Source of the DNA: a virus | Length of the DNA: 23,830 bases | Direction: 5' to 3' (one strand) | IMG/VR virus record: IMGVR_UViG_3300043426_000074 | Span: 1-23,830 of that record | Shown here: piece after piece, positions 15,989-21,559 of the stretch | Layout of the letters: each line of letters starts with the position of its first letter | Position numbering within the stretch: the stretch's first letter is position 1 | Program-made: the position numbers and the translations under genes | The notes under the pieces: generated by a model | The model's database searches: none | What the model was told of the DNA's origin: nothing | Seen by the model: the letters and a program-made list of their open reading frames with translations, nothing else

Positions 15989-16313
15989 ATTATCTGTAGT
16001 AAACATCGTCCCTGATGCTCACAAAGATGCGATTAACCAGATTGCTGGAGCTTATGGCTGTGGTGATAACAATCTTTCCATAAAACTACAAGGTGAAGAT
16101 GGTATCTATTGGGGTTGTCATTCATGGTGGAAGCCAGAAGATTACGCAGTATTCAGTGATGATGGGTTACGTAACCTAATGGTTCCTGTAGAATTACGTG
16201 AGTCACTTAATCATTTGTATGAACGTCTATCTTTAGATGGTGATGCGCAAGAGAACTGGCAAGCAGCCTTAACTGAATTAAACCTTATTGCTTATACTCA
16301 AGAGGAAGTCTGA
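15981..16313 (+). CDS. Small protein downstream of the fibre gene (110 aa), unknown
   Basis: Starts at GTG (an AGGGG ribosome site precedes) inside the fibre gene's end and reads MFKLSVVNIVPDAHKDAINQ. It is soluble, with several tryptophans (WGCHSWWKPEDYAVF) and an acidic helical C-terminus. It resembles small conserved proteins placed right after tail fibres; a fibre chaperone or accessory role is possible but not shown. Overlap of 8 bases with the fibre gene and of one base with the next gene suggests a coupled trio. Confidence 0.65.
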   Translation: MFKLSVVNIVPDAHKDAINQIAGAYGCGDNNLSIKLQGEDGIYWGCHSWWKPEDYAVFSDDGLRNLMVPVELRESLNHLYERLSLDGDAQENWQAALTELNLIAYTQEEV

Positions 16314-16543
16314 TGACTACTAAAGTTTTACTAACCAACGCACCTGTGAAGATTGTTACTGCTGAAAACTGGGCATTACTATCTTCTACGTCAGGGATAG
16401 ATTTTAAAATCCACGTAGGTGCTACTGTATCTAGTGTAGATGCCTTCCACTTAATCCGAGAGATTGGCTTCGGTGTAGGTGTAACAGTATGGGCATGGAC
16501 TGATGGTGTTACGCCAGTCTATGTCAACGTATCACAAGGATAA
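16313..16543 (+). CDS. Small beta-rich hypothetical protein (76 aa)
   Basis: Starts MTTKVLLTNAPVKIVTAENW at an ATG overlapping the previous stop (TGATG). It is rich in Val, Thr and Gly and likely all-beta, as in small phage virion-decorating proteins. It has no cysteine or membrane segment. It ends the fibre operon just ahead of a terminator. Function is unknown; a virion role is inferred only from context. Confidence 0.6.
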   Translation: MTTKVLLTNAPVKIVTAENWALLSSTSGIDFKIHVGATVSSVDAFHLIREIGFGVGVTVWAWTDGVTPVYVNVSQG

Positions 16544-16549
16544 CTTAAC

Positions 16550-16580
16550 AGGCACTTCTTAGGAGGTGCCTTATTACTTC
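16550..16580 (+). terminator. Intrinsic terminator after the fibre operon
   Basis: A 9-bp stem AGGCACTTC / GAGGTGCCT (one G-T pair) with a TTAG loop, followed by TTATTACTTC, a moderate U-tract. Confidence 0.65.
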
Positions 16581-16610
16581 AACTAATTTGTAAGTTACTA
16601 GGAGAAAACC

Positions 16611-16655
16611 ATGAGTGATAAACCAGAGTTAACTCATGTAATTAGGTATCTATAG
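16611..16655 (+). pseudogene. Remnant of the original endolysin start (14 codons)
   Basis: A strong ribosome site (TAGGAG) precedes ATG and the peptide MSDKPELTHVIRYL then stops. Its first nine residues (MSDKPELTH) nearly repeat the endolysin start MSATPELTH at 17313, and the two DNA stretches also agree in most positions. Homology ends near 16640, exactly where the opposite-strand HNH gene ends. I read it as the old lysin start cut off by insertion of the HNH cassette. Confidence 0.6.
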
Positions 16656-17235
16656 CTCTATCCGCATCCCAACCATACTTATGCATACGTTGGTACACCT
16701 TCTTGTAGCTAATACCTTTCTGTTCGCATAACTCTATTAGTATATGTTCTTTACCTTTGTAATTTACTTTTACAGTATCCTGCCTGTTACGCATATTATT
16801 ACTACGTGTAACCCAATGACAGTTATCCTTGGTATAATTCCCATTATTATCTTTACGATCTAATTGGTAATCTTTACTAGGTCGCATACCTAAATCACGT
16901 ACGAAACAAGAAAAGCCAGAAAGTTCAGCAGTACCTTCTAACCAATCTTTTTGTACCGTTATCCCACGACCTCCATAATTTTTATAATCTTTACGGGTTT
17001 GGTCATAGCATCTTCTTTTCATATCGGCATAACTATTCATAGTAGGTGAATCTGCTAAACCGTGGGTTACATTAATTGGTACGCCTTTACGCATACTGTA
17101 AGAACATGTTTTACAGCATACAGATTTGCCTGATTTAATATCATAAGTATTACGTTTTGCAGTGTATCCACAAGTACAACGTACTTTTGCGTATTTTCCT
17201 GATATCTCTAAAATAGCCCAAGAACTTTTAGACAT
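16642..17235 (-). CDS. Free-standing HNH endonuclease with N-terminal zinc ribbon
   Basis: A 197-residue protein. A zinc-ribbon-like CTCG...CCKTC lies at residues about 19-43. The HNH region follows: HGLADSPTMNSYADMKRRCY, KNYGGRGITVQKDW, QLDRKDNNGNYTKDNCHWVT and SNNMRNRQ. A C-terminal NUMOD-like helix (ELCEQKGISYKKVYQRMHKY) probably binds DNA. The start follows AAGGAAT. It is transcribed against the tail and lysis genes around it and sits between two copies of the endolysin start, as expected for a homing cassette. HNH enzymes of this type nick DNA and spread by recombination. Confidence 0.85.
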   Translation of the reverse strand: MSKSSWAILEISGKYAKVRCTCGYTAKRNTYDIKSGKSVCCKTCSYSMRKGVPINVTHGLADSPTMNSYADMKRRCYDQTRKDYKNYGGRGITVQKDWLEGTAELSGFSCFVRDLGMRPSKDYQLDRKDNNGNYTKDNCHWVTRSNNMRNRQDTVKVNYKGKEHILIELCEQKGISYKKVYQRMHKYGWDADRAIDT

Positions 17236-17312
17236 GGTATATTCCTTTTATGCTTTTGGGGTATGTATATGACAATACTCCATGGGTAACTTTATTATAT
17301 GAGGATATATTA

Positions 17313-17816
17313 ATGAGTGCAACTCCTGAGTTAACACATATAAAAGTAGCTCGTAGCTACTTAGGTTTAACTGAAATTAAGGCATCGAATAAACACCCCA
17401 CTATAGACGCATGGGCTAAAACACTATCAGGTAAGTGGTTAATAGGACAACCCTGGTGCGGTACTTTCTGCGCTCAAGTGTTTAAAGAAGCAGGTCTCAG
17501 CGCCAAAGTACCTAAAGAGTTCTTTAGAGCTAAAGAGTGGGAGAATGCAGGCACTAAACTTAGTAAGCCTGCGTATGGTTGCGTAGTAACCTTTACACGT
17601 GATGGTGGAGGTCATGTTGGTTTTGTAGTAGGTAAGACTAAATCAGGTATGCTTAAAGTATTAGGTGGAAACCAATCTAATGCTGTAACTATTCAGGACT
17701 TTGACCCTAAGCGTGTTACAGCATATCGTTGGATTAGTACAGGTACTACTCCACATGATTATCGCTACGATCTACCTGTACTAGCAGCAGGTCGTATCTC
17801 TACTAACGAGGCTTAA
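17313..17816 (+). CDS. Endolysin, CHAP-like (TIGR02594-type) peptidoglycan hydrolase
   Basis: A 167-residue soluble protein starting MSATPELTHIKVARSYLGL. C49 in GQPWCGTFCAQVF is the predicted catalytic cysteine and H101 in GGGHVGFVVG the predicted histidine; GGNQSNAV completes the NlpC/P60-CHAP-like fold. It has no signal peptide or membrane segment, so it should need a holin. I use the ATG at 17313 (GAGGATATATTA before it); the frame is open 21 codons upstream but lacks a ribosome site. The enzyme would cut the peptide part of peptidoglycan at the end of infection. Its start region appears to have been replaced by the adjacent HNH cassette. Confidence 0.85.
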   Translation: MSATPELTHIKVARSYLGLTEIKASNKHPTIDAWAKTLSGKWLIGQPWCGTFCAQVFKEAGLSAKVPKEFFRAKEWENAGTKLSKPAYGCVVTFTRDGGGHVGFVVGKTKSGMLKVLGGNQSNAVTIQDFDPKRVTAYRWISTGTTPHDYRYDLPVLAAGRISTNEA

Positions 17817-17841
17817 ACCATGCTAATTATGGAGTACACAA

Positions 17842-18411
17842 GTGACTAGAGAAGTTATATCAATAGGCTTAGCAGCTAACGATAAGAAGGGTGATTCTGC
17901 TATTGTCTTTGGAGCTAAATGTGAAGACGCTTTTAAAGAACTTTATTTATTCTTATCAGGTAATAGTTCTACTGTTACTCTTCCAACTGCAGGTGTTCCT
18001 GTATCTAAAGGTGGTACAGGAGCAGAGACCATTCAAGGTGCTAGAGACAATCTTGGTTTACTTACAGACACTAATAACAGCTTTGTTCTAGGAGGTTCAG
18101 CTACTAAGCTGTATGACGATAGACTCGTCAACTACCCTCAAGCTGTTAGACCATTTACTATGACTAAGCAAGACATTAATACCTACGTTATTACGTCAGC
18201 TACCTCTCATGGTTTAAATGGTTTTAAGTATATTCTTCCTAGAGATGAGTTAGGTAACTTACTCTGTACTTGTACTATCGAATTTGCTGCAGCGTCTACT
18301 GTTGTTGTAAAAGTCTATGACGTATTATTTAGCAATGGTAAGTATTTACCTGATCTAAACGTACCTATGAGCATTCCTGCAGGAAGATGTATAGATATTA
18401 GTTTACGTTAG
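17842..18411 (+). CDS. Short tail fibre protein with KGGTGA-type motif
   Basis: A 189-residue protein starting at GTG (GGAG 7 bases upstream). The N-terminus (TREVISIGLAANDKKGDSAI, then FKELYLFLSG) is the attachment domain common to phage fibre proteins. VPVSKGGTGAETIQGARDNL at about residues 52-71 is the fibre linker motif. The rest is beta-rich with a conserved-looking TSATSHGLNGFKY. It is the last rightward gene and ends at a bidirectional terminator. A role in surface binding is inferred. Confidence 0.75.
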   Translation: MTREVISIGLAANDKKGDSAIVFGAKCEDAFKELYLFLSGNSSTVTLPTAGVPVSKGGTGAETIQGARDNLGLLTDTNNSFVLGGSATKLYDDRLVNYPQAVRPFTMTKQDINTYVITSATSHGLNGFKYILPRDELGNLLCTCTIEFAAASTVVVKVYDVLFSNGKYLPDLNVPMSIPAGRCIDISLR

Positions 18412-18416
18412 TTTAA

Positions 18417-18444
18417 AAACCCCTCTTCTGAGGGGTTTAATTTT
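18417..18444. terminator. Bidirectional terminator between convergent genes
   Basis: A 9-bp stem AAACCCCTC / GAGGGGTTT with a TTCT loop. AATTTT follows on the plus strand and TTAAAC on the minus strand. It separates the fibre gene from the Nudix gene. Confidence 0.85.
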
Positions 18445-19069
18445 ACAGTTGTTGAATGATAAGCTGAGACCAGGGTTCATAGATGTCTACAGTAGCTTTA
18501 AGCTCTTCAACACTAATCCAACGAGCATCTAAGAACTCTGACTGCTCTAGTACAATACCAAACTCAGGTACTTCAAGTTGCATAGGTAAACCTACATGTA
18601 CCTGAGAGGTGATATTACTATCTGATACGAGTAGCTGGTTTGCTTCCATGTAAGTACCAATATCAATACCTACTTCTTCGAGGAGTTCTCTACGTAAACC
18701 AAGTTGAATAAGCTCAGTTAACGTAGGAAGCTGTGTAGGATCATCTGAACGATAGATAGCTGTAACTAGCTCCTCATGTGATACATGCCCTCCTACGCCA
18801 ATAGAACGTAATCCATGCAGTCCTTTCTCTTTACCTTTACGAGCGTAAGATAAGATTTCACCTTGTTCATTCACAAGCTGTACGTACCCTAGGATTTGAG
18901 GGAATAGCTTACCTAAAGCTACTGAACTATCAGATTTGTTGTCTGCAATGTGACGAGGTAATAAAGCATACGCTTCACTATCAATACTATTTAGATCAAT
19001 AGGGAAGATACCGGATTCAGTACCTACACCTAAAGCTTCACGAGATACTGCTAATACTAATTCATTCAT
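18443..19069 (-). CDS. Nudix-family hydrolase
   Basis: A 208-residue protein. GVGGHV at residues 91-96 and the Nudix box E119...RRELLEEVGI at 126-135 are clear; the pattern REUXEEXGU is complete (R127, E128, E131, E132, G134). The usual first Gly of the box is separated from the rest by a roughly 17-residue insertion (ELVTAIYRSDDPTQLPT), and an N-terminal extension of about 60 residues precedes the fold. This arrangement resembles the COG4112 MutT-like group. Nudix enzymes cut nucleoside diphosphates linked to other groups; the substrate here is unknown. It starts 3 bases after the neighbouring gene's stop. Confidence 0.8.
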   Translation of the reverse strand: MNELVLAVSREALGVGTESGIFPIDLNSIDSEAYALLPRHIADNKSDSSVALGKLFPQILGYVQLVNEQGEILSYARKGKEKGLHGLRSIGVGGHVSHEELVTAIYRSDDPTQLPTLTELIQLGLRRELLEEVGIDIGTYMEANQLLVSDSNITSQVHVGLPMQLEVPEFGIVLEQSEFLDARWISVEELKATVDIYEPWSQLIIQQL

Positions 19070-19072
19070 GGA

Positions 19073-19429
19073 TTAATGAGCCTTGTAGATGTGGTTTAAG
19101 GGTTTGTATTCTTCACACCAACTAGAGATGTTTGAACTGAGTTCTTCACTCGTCTGTAAAGGTGATGCATAGATTTGAGTACCAAAGTGAGTGTTATGCA
19201 CCTTAGCAAGTATGTATCGTTTACGTTTAAGTAATACATCAAACCATGATTGTTTTACTTCGTTGTAGATGTAGGTAAACGTAATCTGTTTAAACTGCAT
19301 AGACGTTGTCTGCATGTGAATACATGGGGGTGTGTCCAAGTCTTTAGTATAAAAAGAGACTAAAGCCTCTTCTTTTAAGATGACTTTTTTTAGTTCTGCA
19401 AAAGGTACGGATAAGTATTTTGAATTCAT
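19073..19429 (-). CDS. Hypothetical protein (118 aa)
   Basis: Starts MNSKYLSVPFAELKKVILKE after an ideal AGGAG ribosome site. The frame is open 21 codons further upstream, giving a hydrophobic stretch, but that part has no ribosome site and overlaps the previous gene. The protein is basic with aromatic residues in the middle (TFTYIYNEVKQSWFDVLLKR) and has no recognised motif. It lies between a P-loop protein and the Nudix hydrolase, and I cannot assign a function. Confidence 0.6.
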   Translation of the reverse strand: MNSKYLSVPFAELKKVILKEEALVSFYTKDLDTPPCIHMQTTSMQFKQITFTYIYNEVKQSWFDVLLKRKRYILAKVHNTHFGTQIYASPLQTSEELSSNISSWCEEYKPLNHIYKAH

Positions 19430-19482
19430 AGGGTTTCTCCTGAAAAGGTAAATGAGCTGTATATAATTTATTATTAATAAAC

Positions 19483-20094
19483 TTACCAGCATTTGTTACT
19501 TAGTTGTATCGGCTTTATCTTCACAACACCTTCAGATGGATGTTCTTGAAGAATGTCAGCAATAACCTGAACACGCTCATAAATTTTAGTAGTCTCTACA
19601 GGGACATGTACTACCTTAGCTTTAAGTAAAGGGTGTAGATATAGTCCTTGTATGATGTCTTGAATTTCCTGTGCAGAATCTTTAGTAAAAGATTTAGGAG
19701 TATCTTCAATGTTGAGAGAAGATATAGGTACAGACACGATTACATCATCTTTATCGATGCTACTCAGACAGCGATCTACATAGCCTGAAAGCCATGTATT
19801 TAATTCAGGACTGTTACGTGTATGGTAGATAGCATAAGCTGCTAGGTCTACGTGAGAACGATCTACAATGGTAGCAGTGCTAATATAGTTAGAGTTCATA
19901 CGTACTAACATTAGTTCTTGTATAGGCAAATACATTGAAGGTGTAATAGTATCTTGAGGTGTAGTACCTAACTGACTATACACCTCTGATAAATTAGCCT
20001 CTCTAAAGTCAATGCCAAGACAGTGAGCTGAAATAGAAGCTAAGTATGACTTACCTGTTCTATGAGCACCTGATAAGTATATTGTATTATTCAT
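19483..20094 (-). CDS. P-loop NTPase / AAA_28-like nucleotide kinase-like protein
   Basis: A 203-residue protein with Walker A GAHRTGKS at residues 9-16 right after an N-terminal strand. DRSHVDLAAYAIYH near residues 78-91 matches the conserved D-R-S element of AAA_28/NadR-like kinases, and DDVIVSVPI may be the Walker B-type strand. The family includes phage proteins thought to phosphorylate nucleotides or nucleosides. Neighbours are a Nudix gene and small unknown genes, so a nucleotide-related role is plausible. The ATG overlaps the preceding stop by 8 bases. The substrate cannot be told from the sequence. Confidence 0.7.
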   Translation of the reverse strand: MNNTIYLSGAHRTGKSYLASISAHCLGIDFREANLSEVYSQLGTTPQDTITPSMYLPIQELMLVRMNSNYISTATIVDRSHVDLAAYAIYHTRNSPELNTWLSGYVDRCLSSIDKDDVIVSVPISSLNIEDTPKSFTKDSAQEIQDIIQGLYLHPLLKAKVVHVPVETTKIYERVQVIADILQEHPSEGVVKIKPIQLSNKCW

Positions 20095-20377
20095 GCATGG
20101 TTTCCTTGCTTTCTAATCCAAGAGACTCACGGTAGATAGTGAGCATTTGTTGTTGAATATTGTTAGTAGCATCTTTAAATGAAATGTTATTTACCTCAGC
20201 TAAGTGCATAGCAGCAATACCTGCAAACTTAATACTGTCAGTAGCTTTAAGGTTACTGCAGATAAAAGGTTTACTATTACTATCTACTGTAGCAATTAAG
20301 AAAGGTTTATTAGTAGATACAGCTATAGCTAGGGTACTGATAACTGAAATACGTTGCTTGAGTTGCTTGATGTTCAT
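20087..20377 (-). CDS. Small hypothetical protein (96 aa)
   Basis: Starts MNIKQLKQRISVISTLAIAV. A moderately hydrophobic N-terminus is followed by a strand-rich segment (NKPFLIATVDSNSKPFICSN) and a helical C-terminus (ATNNIQQQMLTIYRESLGLE). It overlaps the P-loop gene downstream. An AGGTAAACC sequence precedes the ATG. No function can be assigned. Confidence 0.55.
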   Translation of the reverse strand: MNIKQLKQRISVISTLAIAVSTNKPFLIATVDSNSKPFICSNLKATDSIKFAGIAAMHLAEVNNISFKDATNNIQQQMLTIYRESLGLESKETMHE

Positions 20378-20392
20378 GGTTTACCTGTAGAT

Positions 20393-20415
20393 AATAGAAA
20401 CCCTCCGAAGAGGGT
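20393..20415 (-). terminator. Terminator after the holin gene
   Basis: On the minus strand ACCCTC TTCG GAGGGT is a 6-bp stem with a UUCG tetraloop, followed by TTCTATT. It lies just past the holin stop. Confidence 0.6.
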
Positions 20416-20419
20416 ATAG

Positions 20420-20731
20420 TTACGATGGAAAGGCTTTATTTGCTTTCTCTTCAAGAAGTAACACGAGCCTTGAGCCGCTATAGACGCACAGAATCACAAA
20501 GACTGATTTAGGCATCCAAGAAAGCATGGATACAGCTTGAATACTAGGATAAGATTCATAGCCAATGAAACCTGCTAAGATACATGAACCAATCTCAGTG
20601 CTGAGCCATAGCCATGAGAATTTAGTACGTGCATTATAAATCTTACGACCTATTGATACGAAAGCTGCTACACATCCGAGTAAGATGGTAATAACAATTG
20701 CCATTACATCAGGTTGAGTTGAATCATCCAT
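20420..20731 (-). CDS. Holin (three membrane segments)
   Basis: A 103-residue protein with three hydrophobic segments: about residues 10-28 (VMAIVITILLGCVAAFVSIG), 40-60 (FSWLWLSTEIGSCILAGFIG) and 70-92 (SWMPKSVFVILCVYSGSRLV, then LLL), with basic loops (RKIYNARTK) between them. Size and topology match class I phage holins, which form the membrane lesions that release endolysin. The start follows AGGAGA. The gene is on the opposite strand and about 2.6 kb from the endolysin. No clear second holin or spanin pair is seen beside it, although another small membrane protein lies 300 bases away. Confidence 0.75.
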   Translation of the reverse strand: MDDSTQPDVMAIVITILLGCVAAFVSIGRKIYNARTKFSWLWLSTEIGSCILAGFIGYESYPSIQAVSMLSWMPKSVFVILCVYSGSRLVLLLEEKANKAFPS

Positions 20732-20747
20732 TCATACATCTCCTGAG

Positions 20748-20776
20748 TTGACGTACACATTCTAGATATTTATTGT
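20748..20776 (+). promoter_or_regulatory. Candidate sigma70 promoter with overlapping inverted repeat
   Basis: TTGACG (20748-20753), a 17-base spacer and TATTGT (20771-20776) resemble a host sigma70 promoter upstream of the 54-codon rightward gene. A perfect 8-bp inverted repeat TAGATATT N9 AATATCTA (20763-20787) overlaps the -10 box and could be an operator. Bases are seen; regulation is inferred. Confidence 0.45.
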
Positions 20777-20820
20777 TAGAATATCTATGCCAAAATGATT
20801 AAGCTTTTTAGGAGAGTACC

Positions 20821-20985
20821 ATGGCTTATGTTTTAGATGTGAACGGTAATGCAAAAACTACCTTGAATGTTGTTGTTCCAACACTTCATGACAAAGTTGT
20901 TGCAGGTAAAGATGTAATCCCACTAACTGTAGGTGGTGTTGCATTAGTAGATAAGGGAACTAAAGAGCTTACTAAAAAAGCTTAA
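20821..20985 (+). CDS. Isolated 54-codon rightward gene, unknown function
   Basis: Starts MAYVLDVNGNAKTTLNVVVP and ends KGTKELTKKA. A strong ribosome site (TAGGAG) lies 8 bases before the ATG, a candidate promoter lies upstream, and a strong terminator follows the stop. The protein is Val/Lys/Thr-rich, probably beta-structured, with a basic tail and no cysteine or membrane segment. It is the only rightward gene within the leftward block, with its own signals at both ends, as expected for a highly expressed early or late single gene. It could be a host-takeover or a minor virion protein; nothing decides between these. Confidence 0.7.
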   Translation: MAYVLDVNGNAKTTLNVVVPTLHDKVVAGKDVIPLTVGGVALVDKGTKELTKKA

Positions 20986-21001
20986 TAGTTTACTTATCTA
21001 G

Positions 21002-21028
21002 AAGAGGAGTTATCTCCTCTTTTTTATT
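21002..21028 (+). terminator. Strong intrinsic terminator of the 54-codon gene
   Basis: An 8-bp stem AAGAGGAG / CTCCTCTT with a TTAT loop runs into TTTTTATTTA, a textbook terminator. Confidence 0.85.
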
Positions 21029-21050
21029 TATAAAAAATAATCATCCATGT

Positions 21051-21215
21051 CTAAAGCTCCATTTCAATAGCTATACGTAGAGTGTTAAACAACATTCCTA
21101 AATTGAGTATGGCAAGAAGATATTGAAGAATACTTGAAGTAATTACGAAGCTAATCACACAAGCAGTAAAAGCAATAAGTAATACTGCAATCGTAAAGTA
21201 GGTTTGTTTGATCAT
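21051..21215 (-). CDS. Small membrane protein (54 aa), unknown
   Basis: Starts MIKQTYFTIAVLLIAFTACV. Two hydrophobic stretches cover residues 7-25 and about 29-47, and the tail is short (LRIAIEMEL). An AAGGA ribosome site precedes the ATG, and the gene follows the 96-codon gene within about 10 bases, so they share a transcript. It may be a second small lysis or membrane protein (holin or antiholin-like) or a superinfection-exclusion protein. Only membrane topology is visible. Confidence 0.6.
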   Translation of the reverse strand: MIKQTYFTIAVLLIAFTACVISFVITSSILQYLLAILNLGMLFNTLRIAIEMEL

Positions 21216-21225
21216 GGTTTATTCC

Positions 21226-21516
21226 TTAAAAAGGTAATTCATCAGGTTCTGGTACAGGAATTGAGATAACACCTGTAAGTGTAGAAGCAGTTATAAATAT
21301 AGGCTTAACTATGATAGTTATGCGAATGCCTAATTGAGAAAACATATCAATACTTTCACTGTGATTTATATTTAAAGGACCTTTCCCTGTTTTACTATCA
21401 AAGATTAGGTGTAAGAATTCTTTACGCCTTTTTGCATTTATTACGTTACCGGAGAGATCAATTAGCAATGCATTACGAGTAAGTATATAAGACATGTAAA
21501 ATTCAAAGATTGTCAT
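21226..21516 (-). CDS. Small protein (96 aa) with an SSB-like acidic C-terminal tip
   Basis: Starts MTIFEFYMSYILTRNALLID after a TAGGA ribosome site. It is beta-rich (LGIRITIIVKPIFITASTLT, GVISIPV) and ends VPEPDELPF. The last residues resemble the acidic-hydrophobic tip (DDIPF) through which bacterial SSBs recruit partner enzymes. It lies just downstream of the DNA polymerase gene, as a small OB-fold SSB would. I do not recognise the body of the protein, so a small SSB, or a protein that mimics the tip, is only an idea. Confidence 0.55.
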   Translation of the reverse strand: MTIFEFYMSYILTRNALLIDLSGNVINAKRRKEFLHLIFDSKTGKGPLNINHSESIDMFSQLGIRITIIVKPIFITASTLTGVISIPVPEPDELPF

Positions 21517-21540
21517 TAGAGTTCCTAGATAGATTAGTAC

Positions 21541-21559
21541 CTAGGGATTACCCCTAGGA
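21541..21559 (-). other. Hairpin at the end of the polymerase gene
   Basis: CCTAGG(G) ... (C)CCTAGG is a 6-7 bp inverted repeat with a short loop that overlaps the polymerase stop codon. On the minus strand it is followed by TACTAATCTATC, not a U-tract, so processing or attenuation is more likely than termination. Confidence 0.4.

Noticed and set aside
17250-17312. Longer endolysin start at 17250
   Set aside because: No ribosome site precedes it; homology with the remnant start at 16611 begins at 17313, which has GAGGA before it.
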